A DNA stretch of 64,000 nt, from positions 248,001 to 312,000 of the forward strand of contig CAVTBY010000010.1 in the NCBI GenBank assembly GCA_963733085.1, in the 5' to 3' direction. The position numbers were made by a program, and so were the translations under genes. The stretch comes from Desertimonas sp963733085. Its GTDB lineage: Bacteria; Actinomycetota; Acidimicrobiia; Acidimicrobiales; Ilumatobacteraceae. The notes beneath the pieces were generated by a model that had not been told where the DNA came from, made no database searches, and was given only the letters and a program-made list of their open reading frames with translations. Of this stretch, positions 35,495 to 44,052 are shown one piece after another (position 1 is the stretch's first letter; each line of letters begins with the position of its first letter).

Positions 35495-36784
35495 ATGACC
35501 CGCTACCGCGCCCTACTCGGGTGCGCTGCCATCGCCGCGATGATTGCGCTCGGCTTCCCAGGCTTGACCGCGATGGCCTCGGACGGCACCGAGCCGCCCA
35601 CCGAACCAGTCGCATCCGGCGACGCAACGTCGGACGAGTTGCCCGCAGAGCCGGTCGTCAGCCCCGACCCTCCAACCCCACCCACACCTACTGAGATGAC
35701 TCCAGCCGAGCCTCCGGCTGAACCGGCCGCGCCTCCCACCGAAGTGGCCGAGCCTCCCGCTGAACCGGCCGCACCTCCCACCGAAATGGCCGAGCCTCCC
35801 GCTGAACCGGCCGCACCTCCCACCGAAACGGCCACGCGGCCCGCTGGAACCGAGACGAACGATCAAGTCGCGACCGAGCCGACGACCACGGTGGCTCCGG
35901 CGCCAGCCCTGACAGTCGCCGCCGCGGCGATGCCAGTGGCACCGACCTCGCCTCGATCGCTGACGGCAACTCCTGGACTCGGCCAGGTCACGTTGGGCTG
36001 GGCACCCTCGATTTCCAACGGCGGATCGCCGATTGGCGGATTCACCATCTCCTACGCACCCGGTGGCGGGAGCTGGACCAGCGTCAACGTCTCGGCCTCC
36101 ACCCGTGCCCGCACGATCACCGGACTGCGCAGCGGCACCGGCTACTACTTCCGCATCGCCGCCTACAACAGCGTCGGGCACTCACCGTTCACGAACAGCG
36201 TCAAAGCGGTACCGATCGCCTACCGCACCCCCGGTGCCCCAGCTATCAACTCGGTAACAACGGGCAACCAATCCGTCGGACTGTACTGGTCGCCACCCGC
36301 CAACAACGGCGGCAAACCGATCACGCATTACCAGATCCAGATCGGGTCGGCGGGCGTGTGGCGCAACCTCACCTTCGTGCCCGGAACACAACGGGCCTAC
36401 AAGGCGACCGGTCTCGTCAACGGACGCACATACTCGTTCCGTGTCCGCGCCGCCAATGCCGTCGGTTGGTCCCCGGTGTGGAGCAACGCCGTGCGCGCCG
36501 TGCCAGTTGCCCCAGCGCCGCTGCCACCGCCGCCACCCCCGGTGACGTTCGGCGGCGGGACCTACCGCGTCGGCATAGACATCCCGGCAGGAACCTATCG
36601 GTCCCCCCGCAGCACCAGTGACTGGTGCTATTGGGAGCGGCTCAGTGGGTTCTCCGGCAACTTCGACGACATCATCGACAACGACTTCATCGACGGAACC
36701 GGTCCATTCGTTGTGACAATCCAGCCGAGCGACCGCGGATTCTTCGCTGAGCAGGTTTGCGGAACCTGGACGAAGATCGGATAG
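35495..36784 (+). CDS. Secreted Pro-rich, FN3 and GTYRVG-domain protein
   Basis: 429 residues; AAAGGAG 9 bases upstream supports ATG 35495. A signal peptide (about 1-27) is followed by a Pro/Glu/Ala-rich stalk containing three copies of a 14-residue unit (PAEPAAPPTEMAEP type), two FN3 domains (about 150-245 and 248-345), a Pro-run, and a C-terminal domain of about 80 residues starting FGGGTYRVGIDIPAGTYRS, with DWCYWERLSGFSG and EQVCGTWTKIG. The two Cys probably pair. This last domain recurs in actinobacterial exported proteins but has no known function. No membrane anchor follows, so it is probably released or bound non-covalently. An intrinsic terminator lies at 36840. Confidence 0.82.
   Translation: MTRYRALLGCAAIAAMIALGFPGLTAMASDGTEPPTEPVASGDATSDELPAEPVVSPDPPTPPTPTEMTPAEPPAEPAAPPTEVAEPPAEPAAPPTEMAEPPAEPAAPPTETATRPAGTETNDQVATEPTTTVAPAPALTVAAAAMPVAPTSPRSLTATPGLGQVTLGWAPSISNGGSPIGGFTISYAPGGGSWTSVNVSASTRARTITGLRSGTGYYFRIAAYNSVGHSPFTNSVKAVPIAYRTPGAPAINSVTTGNQSVGLYWSPPANNGGKPITHYQIQIGSAGVWRNLTFVPGTQRAYKATGLVNGRTYSFRVRAANAVGWSPVWSNAVRAVPVAPAPLPPPPPPVTFGGGTYRVGIDIPAGTYRSPRSTSDWCYWERLSGFSGNFDDIIDNDFIDGTGPFVVTIQPSDRGFFAEQVCGTWTKIG
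35708..35833 (+). repeat. Three 42-bp tandem repeats (Pro-rich stalk)
   Basis: Units beginning near 35708, 35750 and 35792 encode 14 residues each and differ at few positions. They probably expand or contract by slippage and set the length of the stalk. Confidence 0.7.
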
Positions 36785-36839
36785 GCAGCCGCCCACGACC
36801 GTGGGCGTTGGAGCAGACGCTGACGCAGAGCTGACGTCC

Positions 36840-36869
36840 AAGGCCCCAGGGTTTCGACCCTGGGGCCTT
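36840..36869 (+). terminator. Intrinsic-type hairpin with TTCG loop
   Basis: AAGGCCCCAGGGT, loop TTCG, ACCCTGGGGCCTT: a perfect 13-bp stem with a stable tetraloop, 56 bases after the FN3 gene stop. Only TTC follows instead of a T-run, as is common in actinobacteria. Confidence 0.8.
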
Positions 36870-36960
36870 CGTCGTCCTGGGAACCGCCACGGCAGCGACT
36901 CTGCCCGGTGCCGCGCGGGACAGGCTGCCGCCGCAGTCGCGGGAGGTAGTGTCGGCCGGC

Positions 36961-38364
36961 ATGCGTGGTGAGCCTTGGGGGCGATCCCGCGACCAATGCT
37001 TACGCAACAACGAGGCACGTCGAGTCAGTCTGAACCGCAAGCTCCTCATTCTGCTGCTGTTTGCGCCGCTGCTGGGACTGCTCGGTGTCGTTGTTGCCGA
37101 ACTTGTCCCGGATGGTCGTATCGCAAACCACCTCGTGCGCGCCGATCAGGCTGGGTTGCTTGATCCGTTGCAGCGGAGCACGTCCCCACTCGGAACACAG
37201 CGCGACCAGGGCACGGAGTGCACCGTGCTGGGCATCGGACTCGGTGACCCAGCAGAGATGAACAGCGTTGAAAGCGCACTCATGAGCCCGGGCTACGACC
37301 ACGGGTGCGAGGGGCTGGACGAGCAGTTGCACACGCTCGAGCAGACCGGTGAGCTACCTCCCTCCTCGATCTCCTACCTGCGCTACTGGCACGGCTACAC
37401 CGTCATCACCAGACCCGCTGTCGGGATCCTGGGACTTGCTGGAGCGCGTTGGATCGTGTTCGCCCTCCTCCTCGGGTCGATCACGGCGATGGCCGCGCCC
37501 GTGAGTCGGTCCCTCGGAACGGTGACGTCCGCGCTGCTCGTTCTTCCCACGATGCTGACGACGGACATGATTCTCAGCGGCCTGTCGCTCCCGCAGGCCA
37601 TCGGCATCAGCACGGCATGGGTCGGCGGATCCCTAGCCTTCATCTTGGTTCGCCGCAGCCCATCATGGACAACTGCAGCCCTCGCGGCCGCACTCGGGGG
37701 CGCCGTCAGCGCCTACCTCGACCTGATGACGACGATGCCGGGCGCGCTGGGCCTCGCCGCCGCGGGCGCGTCACTCGGAGCTTGCGCAGCGGCCGGGAGC
37801 TCAGCTCGGAAGCCGATCTGGCACGTGACAGTGGCTGCGGGGATCGGCTGGATCTCCGGACTCACCTGGATGTGGATGTCGAAATGGGTTCTTGCCGCAA
37901 CCGTGGTCGGCGTGGATTCCGTCTACGACAATGTCAGATCGCGAATCGCGTTTCGTCTTTCGGGCGAAAACGCAACTACGAGCCCCTCACGTGTTCGGGG
38001 TTTCACGAAGAACATCGGTGAGTGGTGGAGTCGTCCCTTGACGCCGTGGGTCATCATCGCCGCCCTCGTACTTCTGGTCGCCTTGGCGGCTCGCAACAGA
38101 AGAGGTGGTCAGTCGTTCGGGGATATTGCTTTGTGTTGCGCAGCAATCGCAGTGCCAGTAGTCGCCTGGTTCCTAGTCCTCAATAATCACACTCAGATCC
38201 ACGAGTGGCTCGTCTATCGGGCACTGCCGCTCGCGTTCGGGGGGATGTGCGCCACCATTTGGGCAATGATGTCGATGCCTCGCAACCAAGCGGAGCGGTT
38301 GCCACGGCGCGTCCGGACGACCGTGCGCAAGCACAACTTGGTCGTGCCGGAGATCGCAACCTGA
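36961..38364 (+). CDS. Polytopic membrane protein of unknown function
   Basis: 467 residues from ATG 36961; TAGTGT (36947-36952) 8 bases upstream supports a leaderless mRNA. A short basic N-terminus, one helix (LLILLLFAPLLGLLGVVVA), a soluble loop of about 100 residues with three cysteines (GTECTVLGIGL, YDHGCEGLDEQL), then eight or more helices, with a loop after VLAATVVGVDSVYDNVRSRI. The topology and place in the locus suggest a polysaccharide polymerase or GT-C-like protein, but I find no diagnostic motif. Confidence 0.6.
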   Translation: MRGEPWGRSRDQCLRNNEARRVSLNRKLLILLLFAPLLGLLGVVVAELVPDGRIANHLVRADQAGLLDPLQRSTSPLGTQRDQGTECTVLGIGLGDPAEMNSVESALMSPGYDHGCEGLDEQLHTLEQTGELPPSSISYLRYWHGYTVITRPAVGILGLAGARWIVFALLLGSITAMAAPVSRSLGTVTSALLVLPTMLTTDMILSGLSLPQAIGISTAWVGGSLAFILVRRSPSWTTAALAAALGGAVSAYLDLMTTMPGALGLAAAGASLGACAAAGSSARKPIWHVTVAAGIGWISGLTWMWMSKWVLAATVVGVDSVYDNVRSRIAFRLSGENATTSPSRVRGFTKNIGEWWSRPLTPWVIIAALVLLVALAARNRRGGQSFGDIALCCAAIAVPVVAWFLVLNNHTQIHEWLVYRALPLAFGGMCATIWAMMSMPRNQAERLPRRVRTTVRKHNLVVPEIAT

Positions 38365-38481
38365 CTCGTCCTGCTGAAGCCGACGGGCTATCAGACACCC
38401 GCCGCGCTCGTAGGGGCGCTGGACACGGGATCACGAGCTGGCCACCCGTCTGAGGGGACCTTGAGTAGCCTTCAGCCGGCC

Positions 38482-39400
38482 ATGCCGACCGTGTCGATCG
38501 TGATCCGAGCTCTCAACGAGGCGGAGCACTTGCCCGCACTCTTCTCCGGGTTGCTGCGTCAGATCGCGTCAGCCTGACCAGGTGGTCCTCGTCGACTCCG
38601 GTTCGATCGACGACTCGGTCGCGATCGCCAGAGCCCATGGCGCCGAGATCGTGCACATCTCCCCCGACGAGTTCTCGTTCGGGCGGGCACTCAACATCGG
38701 CTGCGCCGCGGCGGCCGGCGACATCTTCGTGATCGTCAGCGCCCACGTGTACCCGCTCGACGAGAAGTGGCTCGACCTCATCATCGCTCCGTTCGAACGT
38801 GCGGAGGTGGGGCTCGTCTACGGCGGCCAGACCGGCGACAGCCGCAGCCACTTCTCCGAGCTCGAGCTGCTACGCACGTGGTTCCCCGACGTCAGCGACG
38901 ACGACCAGCAAACCCCCTTCTGCAACAACGCCAACTGTGCAGTGCGCGCCGAGGCGTGGCGGACGCTCCCCTACGACGAAACGCTCACCGGGCTGGAAGA
39001 CCTCGACTGGGCGAAACGCGCACTCGCCGCCGGGTGGAAGCTCGTGTACGAGGCCGAAGCGCGCGTCGCGCACATCCACAACGAGCCGTTCGCCAAGACG
39101 CGCAACCGGTACCGGCGCGAGGCGATCGCCCACCGGCGCATCTTCCACGACCAGCACGTCAACCTGGTCGAGGCGATGGCGTTGTTCCTGCTTTCGACCG
39201 GACGCGACTTCCTGGCCGCCGCAGCGCGAGGGCGGCTGTGGTCGAACCTGACGTCGATCCCCCGCTTCCGGGCGGCGCAGTACCTCGGCACCTGGGAGGG
39301 CTTCCGCCACCGCGGCGAGGTTTCGACGTCACTGCGCCGACGCTTCTACTATCCCAAGGGGTTCACCGGACTCGACCGCACGTCACGGAGTGGACGATGA
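38482..39400 (+). CDS. GT2 family glycosyltransferase (frameshift near N-terminus)
   Basis: ATG 38482 opens MPTVSIVIRALNEAEHLPALF, the first strand of a GT-A fold. A one-base shift near 38573 then leads into the main frame: QVVLVDSGSIDDSVAIARAHG, FSFGRALNIGCAAAAGDIFV, CNNANCAVRAEAWRTLPYDETL and GLEDLDWAKRALAAG, the acceptor-binding ED region. A TAGCCT box (38466-38471) precedes the ATG by 10 bases. The whole is about 306 residues, similar to rhamnosyl- and ulosonic-acid-locus GT2 enzymes. Its stop overlaps the cytidylyltransferase ATG (ATGA); it is the first gene of a tightly coupled four-gene cassette. Confidence 0.82.
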
Positions 39401-40071
39401 CTCTCGCCGTCGTCGCGTTCGTTCCGATGCGCCACAGGAGCGAACGTGTGCCTGGCAAGAACTACCGCCCCTTCAACGGCGTGCCGCTGTTCCATCGCAT
39501 CGTGTCGACCCTGTTGGGCGTCGAGCGGATCACGAACGTGGTGATCGACACCGACAGCCCAACGGTGAAGGAGCAGGCCGCCGACGCCTTTCCGTCGGTG
39601 CAGGTCATCGATCGCCCCGCCCACCTGCTCGGCGGGCACACGCCGATGACCGACGTGCTGCGCTACGACGCTGAACAGGTGCCCTCGACGTGGTACCTGC
39701 AGACGCACACGACGAACCCGCTGCTCCGACCCGAGACGATCGACGCCGCCCTCGATCGCATGGAGAAGGACGACGGTGTGCACGACTCGCTGTTCTCCGT
39801 TACTCGCTGGCAGACGCGGCTGTACGCCCCCGACGGCTCGCCGCTCAACCACGACCCCAAGGTGCTGTTGCGGACGCAGGACCTGCCTCCCGTCTACGAG
39901 GAGAACTCCAACCTGTACCTGTTCACCGCCGCTCAGATCGCCGCCGGGCGGCGCATCGGCGAGCGTCCGATCCTGTTCGAGGTCGACCCGTTGGAGGCCG
40001 TGGACATCGACGAGGAGGCGGACTTCGTGCTCGCCGAAGCTCTCGACCGGCACCTCGCCACACAACGATGA
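39397..40071 (+). CDS. CMP-sugar-type cytidylyltransferase (NeuA/KdsB superfamily)
   Basis: 224 residues. FVPMRHRSERVPGKNYRPF matches the P-x-R-x-x-S-x-R-x-P-G-K-N nucleotide-binding loop of acylneuraminate cytidylyltransferases; WYLQTHTTNPLLRPETIDAA and the C-terminal VDIDEEADFVLAEA are the other family marks, the latter giving metal-binding Asp residues. Such enzymes couple CTP to an ulosonic acid or related 2-keto/hydroxy acid. No NeuB- or KdsA-like synthase occurs in the window, so the substrate is open. Start and stop both overlap neighbours by ATGA. Confidence 0.82.
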   Translation: MTLAVVAFVPMRHRSERVPGKNYRPFNGVPLFHRIVSTLLGVERITNVVIDTDSPTVKEQAADAFPSVQVIDRPAHLLGGHTPMTDVLRYDAEQVPSTWYLQTHTTNPLLRPETIDAALDRMEKDDGVHDSLFSVTRWQTRLYAPDGSPLNHDPKVLLRTQDLPPVYEENSNLYLFTAAQIAAGRRIGERPILFEVDPLEAVDIDEEADFVLAEALDRHLATQR

Positions 40072-41012
40072 AGATCGCCGTCACCTGCATTCAGCTGATT
40101 CGCGACCTGGAACAGCACCGCCACGGTCTCGAAGCTGCCGGTCTCGAGGTGTCCGTGCCCGAGATCCCCGGGCAGCACCTGGTAGGCGACGACCTCGTCG
40201 TCGCGATGGACGGCTGCGTTGGCGTGATCGCCGGCGACGACCGCTTCACGGCCGAGGTGCTCGACCGCTGCCCCGACCTCCGGGTGATCTCGAAGTGGGG
40301 CATTGGCATCGACGGGATCGACCTAGCCGCCGCCGCTGCCCGCGGCATCGTCGTCACCAACACGCCCGGGATGTTCGACGACGAGGTGGCCGACGTTTCG
40401 CTGGCCTATCTCGTGATGCTCGCCCGCCATCTGCACACGATCGACCGCGGCGTGCACGCCGGCTCCTGGCCGAAACCCGCAGGGAGATCGCTGCGCGGGG
40501 CGACGCTGGGCATCGTCGGCCTCGGTGGCATCGGCCGCGCCGTCGCCGTGCGGGCCGCCGCCGCCGGGATGATCGTGTGCGGAGCCGATCCCTCTCTCGA
40601 GGCCGCTGCTGCGGCTTCGGCCATCGGCGTGTCGGTGATCCCGTTTCCTGACCTCCTGGCCGCCAGCGACTTCGTGTCGGTCAACTGCCCGCTCACGGCC
40701 GAGACGTACCATCTCTTCGACGACGACGCGTTCGCCCTGATGAAGCCCGGCGCCTACCTTGTCAACACCGGCCGCGGCGCCGTCGTGGACACCAACGCCC
40801 TCGTCGCTGCCCTCACGTCCGGGACACTCGCCGGCGCCGCCCTCGACGTGATGGAGGAGGAGCCGCCAGCTCCGATGAGCCCGCTGCTCGGGCGCTCCGA
40901 CGTGATCTTCGGCTCGCACAACGCCTCGAACACGTCGCAGGCTTCGGCACGGGTGCACGTGCTGGCGATCGAGAACCTCACCCGTGAGCTCGGCGTTACG
41001 GTGACGCCATGA
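40068..41012 (+). CDS. D-isomer-specific 2-hydroxyacid dehydrogenase (SerA-like)
   Basis: 314 residues. NAD-binding loop GIVGLGGIGRAVA with the acidic residue GADPSLE behind; catalytic set Arg in NTGRGAVVD, Glu in DVMEEEPPAP and His in FGSHNASN. No C-terminal ACT or regulatory domain, so it is shorter than biosynthetic 3-phosphoglycerate dehydrogenases. Its place between a cytidylyltransferase and an SDR, with 4-base overlaps at both ends, points to a role in making the acid that is activated by CTP, for example oxidation or reduction of a glycerate- or sugar-acid-like compound. The reaction itself is inference. Confidence 0.82.
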   Translation: MKIAVTCIQLIRDLEQHRHGLEAAGLEVSVPEIPGQHLVGDDLVVAMDGCVGVIAGDDRFTAEVLDRCPDLRVISKWGIGIDGIDLAAAAARGIVVTNTPGMFDDEVADVSLAYLVMLARHLHTIDRGVHAGSWPKPAGRSLRGATLGIVGLGGIGRAVAVRAAAAGMIVCGADPSLEAAAAASAIGVSVIPFPDLLAASDFVSVNCPLTAETYHLFDDDAFALMKPGAYLVNTGRGAVVDTNALVAALTSGTLAGAALDVMEEEPPAPMSPLLGRSDVIFGSHNASNTSQASARVHVLAIENLTRELGVTVTP

Positions 41013-41758
41013 TCGCAGATCGACGTCGCGTCCTCGTGACCGGCGTCCTCGGCGGCATCGGCAGGGCGACGGCTGCGGCGTTCCGCGCCGAGGGCTGGTG
41101 GGTCATCGGCACCGACCGCGCCGCGGTCGATGGCGAATCCCCCGCCGACCAGCTGATCTCCGTCGACCTCAGCGAGACCGGCGCGGTCGCCGAGCTCGTG
41201 GCACAGCTCGACGACGAGCGACTCGACGGTCTCGTCAACAACGCCGCGTTTCAGCCCAACCTGTCCGTCGCCGACACGCCCGACGAGGTGTGGGACGAAG
41301 TGATGGCGACGAACCTGCGCGCACCGTTCCAGCTGATCCGCGACCTGGCCCCACGCCTCGCCGATGTGCACGGCGGGATCGTCAACGTCAGCTCGGTGCA
41401 CGCAATCGTGACGTCGGCGAACGTCGCCGCCTACGCCGTGTCCAAGGGCGCCCTCGTCGCGTTGACCCGCAGTGCGGCGATCGACCTGGCACCGTTGGGG
41501 GTGCGGTGCAACGCCGTGCTCCCCGGTGCCGTGCAGACGTCGATGCTGTTCGACGGGCTCAGCCGGCGGCCCCACGAGCGCGGCCCACAGGGCAACCTCG
41601 AGGACCTGGAGGCTCGTACGCCACTCGGTTTCGTCGCCCGTCCCGAGGCCGTGGCGCCGACGATCGTCCACCTCGTCGACCGTGACCGCTCGCCGTACAC
41701 GACCGGGCAGACGATCATCATGGACGGTGGCGCGAGCATTCGGCTCTCGACGGAGTGA
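41009..41758 (+). CDS. Short-chain dehydrogenase/reductase (SDR)
   Basis: 249 residues of the classical SDR type: TGVLGGIGRA cofactor loop, NNAA at LVNNAAFQPN, catalytic Ser in NVSSVHAI and YAVSK with Lys four residues after Tyr, then PGAVQTSM and the C-terminal GQTIIMDGGASIRL. It overlaps the dehydrogenase by ATGA and closes the four-gene cassette that starts with the GT2 at 38482. It may provide the keto/hydroxy conversion that complements the 2-hydroxyacid dehydrogenase. Substrate unknown. Confidence 0.85.
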   Translation: MIADRRRVLVTGVLGGIGRATAAAFRAEGWWVIGTDRAAVDGESPADQLISVDLSETGAVAELVAQLDDERLDGLVNNAAFQPNLSVADTPDEVWDEVMATNLRAPFQLIRDLAPRLADVHGGIVNVSSVHAIVTSANVAAYAVSKGALVALTRSAAIDLAPLGVRCNAVLPGAVQTSMLFDGLSRRPHERGPQGNLEDLEARTPLGFVARPEAVAPTIVHLVDRDRSPYTTGQTIIMDGGASIRLSTE

Positions 41759-41850
41759 CCGTCCCCGCGTGCCCAGCTTCTACACTCCCTCGCCGATCCC
41801 CGATCCGCGATCCATGCATGCCCCCAGAACACGAAGGGTGTCCGTCCACC

Positions 41851-42828
41851 GTGAACGATCTCGTCTATGAACTCACCGACAAGCGGGTTTGGCTCGCCGG
41901 GCACCGTGGACTCGTTGGATCCGCCATTGCCCGCCGGTTGGCGTCGGAGCCGATCGCCGAGCTGATCACCGCGACCTCCACGGAACTCGACCTACGCGAT
42001 CAGCACCAAACCGAGCGCTTCCTCGCCGACACGAAGCCCGATGTGGCGATCATCGCCGCCGCCCGAGTCGGGGGCATTCACGCCAACCAGTCGGCCCAAG
42101 GTCAGTTCCTCTACGACAACCTGATGATCTCGGCGAATTCACTGGAGGCCGCCCGACGCAACAACGTCGAGAAGGTCTTGATGCTCGGTTCGTCCTGCAT
42201 CTATCCGCGGGCTGCGCACCAACCGATCGGCGAGGATCAGCTCCTGACAGGCCCGCTCGAACCGACCAACGAAGGGTACGCGATCGCCAAGATCGCCGGA
42301 CTCGAGATGGCGAGGATGTATCGACGCCAGTATGGCGTGAGCGTCGTCTCGCTGATGCCAACGAACCTCTACGGACCGAACGACAACTTCGACCTCGAAA
42401 CCTCGCATGTACTCCCGGCATTGATCAGTCGCTTCCATCAGGCCAAGGTCACCGGCGTCGAGGCGGTGACGATCTGGGGCACCGGGACGCCGCGACGGGA
42501 GTTTCTGCATGTCGACGACCTCGCCGACGCGGCACTCCACGTGCTTGTGCACTACGACGGCGACACGCACCTCAACGTCGGCGTCGGTGAGGACATTTCC
42601 ATTGGCGAGCTCGCGGCGCTGATCGCCGACATCGTGGGTTGGCGTGGCACGATCACCTACGACACCTCGATGCCCGACGGAATGCCACGCAAGCTGCTCG
42701 ACGTCAGCCGGATTCATGCGCTTGGCTGGAAGGCGTCGACCCCCCTGCGAGAAGGTATCCAGGCGACGTATCAGTGGTTCGTCGAGAACGCCGATGTCGC
42801 CCGCGGCGCGTCGGTAACGTCCTCCTGA
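41851..42828 (+). CDS. fcl: GDP-L-fucose synthase
   Basis: 325 residues from GTG 41851. Extended SDR: RVWLAGHRGLVGSAIARRL cofactor loop, LGSSCIYPRAAHQPIGED with catalytic Ser-Cys, and GYAIAKIAGLEMARMYRRQY with Tyr-x-x-x-Lys; PTNLYGPNDNFD and GTGTPRREFLHVDDLADAA complete the epimerase/reductase family pattern. It converts GDP-4-keto-6-deoxy-D-mannose to GDP-L-fucose with NADPH. The gmd gene follows 15 bases later, giving the complete branch from GDP-mannose. An upstream ATG (41818) is a less likely start. Confidence 0.9.
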   Translation: MNDLVYELTDKRVWLAGHRGLVGSAIARRLASEPIAELITATSTELDLRDQHQTERFLADTKPDVAIIAAARVGGIHANQSAQGQFLYDNLMISANSLEAARRNNVEKVLMLGSSCIYPRAAHQPIGEDQLLTGPLEPTNEGYAIAKIAGLEMARMYRRQYGVSVVSLMPTNLYGPNDNFDLETSHVLPALISRFHQAKVTGVEAVTIWGTGTPRREFLHVDDLADAALHVLVHYDGDTHLNVGVGEDISIGELAALIADIVGWRGTITYDTSMPDGMPRKLLDVSRIHALGWKASTPLREGIQATYQWFVENADVARGASVTSS

Positions 42829-42843
42829 TTGGTGGCGACGAAG

Positions 42844-43875
42844 ATGACCTCGCCTCGCGCCCTCATCACGGGAATCACCGGCCAGGACGGGTCGTACCTT
42901 GCCGAGTTGCTGCTGTTGAAGGGCTACGAGGTTCATGGTCTGATCCGCCGCGCCTCGACGTTCAATACCTCGAGGATCACCCATCTGTACAACGATCCGC
43001 ACGAAACAGGTGCGCGGTTGTTTCTCCATCACGGCGACATCAGCGACAGCGTCAGGATCGGTGGCTTGCTGGCCGAGGTCCGACCGAACGAGGTCTACCA
43101 CCTGGCGGCACAATCGCATGTCCGAGTGTCGTTTGACGAGCCGAGCTACACGGGCGACATCACCGCCCTTGGCACGACGCGGCTGCTGGAGTCAATCCGG
43201 ATGCTCGGCCTCGACTGCCGGTTCTACCAGGCGTCGTCGTCCGAGATGTATGGCGGAACTCCGCCTCCACAGAATGAGCGCACACCGTTCTACCCCCGGT
43301 CGCCGTACGGTGCTGCGAAGCTCTACGCCTATTGGGTCACGCGCAACAATCGCGAGGCGTACGACATGTACGCGGCCAACGGGATCCTTTTCAATCACGA
43401 GTCACCGCGTCGCGGCGAGACATTCGTGACGCGCAAGATCTCGAGAGCAGTAGCTGCGATCAAGCTCGGCCGTCAACGAGAGCTGTATCTCGGCAACCTC
43501 GACGCTGTCCGCGATTGGGGGTACGCACCGGAATACGTCGAAGGGATGTGGCGCATCCTCCAGGCCGACGCTCCGGGCGACTACGTCCTCGCAACGGGGC
43601 AGGGCTATACGGTCCGCGACTTCGTGGCAGCAGCGTTCGACTACGTCGGGCTCGACTGGGAGGAGCATGTCCGCTTCGACGAGCGGTACCTGCGCCCGAC
43701 CGAGGTCGACGCACTCATCGGCGACCCGCAGCTCGCCGCCTCCGAGCTCGGATGGCGAGCGACGGTCCACACCAACGAGCTGGCCCAGATCATGGTGGAC
43801 GCGGACCTGGATCGGCTACGCGCCGGCAACGGTCCTTGGACAGATGTGCCCAAACTCGACAGCTGGATCGGGTGA
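42844..43875 (+). CDS. gmd: GDP-mannose 4,6-dehydratase
   Basis: 343 residues from ATG 42844. RALITGITGQDGSYLAELLL is the diagnostic N-terminus; HHGDISDSVRI, QASSSEMYGGTPPPQNE, SPYGAAKLYAYWVTRNNRE and NHESPRRGETFVTRKI contain the catalytic Ser/Glu/Tyr/Lys residues of the family. It makes GDP-4-keto-6-deoxy-mannose, the substrate of fcl. A GTG at 42832 is an alternative start, but the ATG gives the usual M-x-x-x-RALITG beginning. The product feeds fucose, or other 6-deoxyhexoses, into the surface glycan. Repeat B copy 2 lies 105 bases downstream. Confidence 0.92.
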   Translation: MTSPRALITGITGQDGSYLAELLLLKGYEVHGLIRRASTFNTSRITHLYNDPHETGARLFLHHGDISDSVRIGGLLAEVRPNEVYHLAAQSHVRVSFDEPSYTGDITALGTTRLLESIRMLGLDCRFYQASSSEMYGGTPPPQNERTPFYPRSPYGAAKLYAYWVTRNNREAYDMYAANGILFNHESPRRGETFVTRKISRAVAAIKLGRQRELYLGNLDAVRDWGYAPEYVEGMWRILQADAPGDYVLATGQGYTVRDFVAAAFDYVGLDWEEHVRFDERYLRPTEVDALIGDPQLAASELGWRATVHTNELAQIMVDADLDRLRAGNGPWTDVPKLDSWIG

Positions 43876-43980
43876 CCGGCCGCTCGATCACCAAAATCAG
43901 GCTCTTCTCACTCATCCGCGGGTCTGGTCGTCACCCGGTCAGGCGCGCTGGCTCTGGAAGCGGGCGGTGTCGCGTCAGCG

Positions 43981-44046
43981 ACGGTGCCGCGATTCTCGGG
44001 CGCCGCAGACGACAAATATGTCTCGTTTGTGGCGGTAGAACGCGGC
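43981..44046 (+). repeat. Structured dispersed repeat B, copy 2 (66 bp)
   Basis: Same orientation as 5541-5606, with two adjacent differences (GC against CG at 43996-43999). It lies between the convergent stops of gmd and the M15-FG-GAP gene, and ends 6 bases from the latter's stop. Confidence 0.8.
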
Positions 44047-44052
44047 CTCACG

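Noticed and set aside
43876..44052. Region between gmd and the M15 gene searched for a small gene or tRNA
   Set aside because: No cloverleaf or protein-like frame; the only structured feature is repeat B copy 2.
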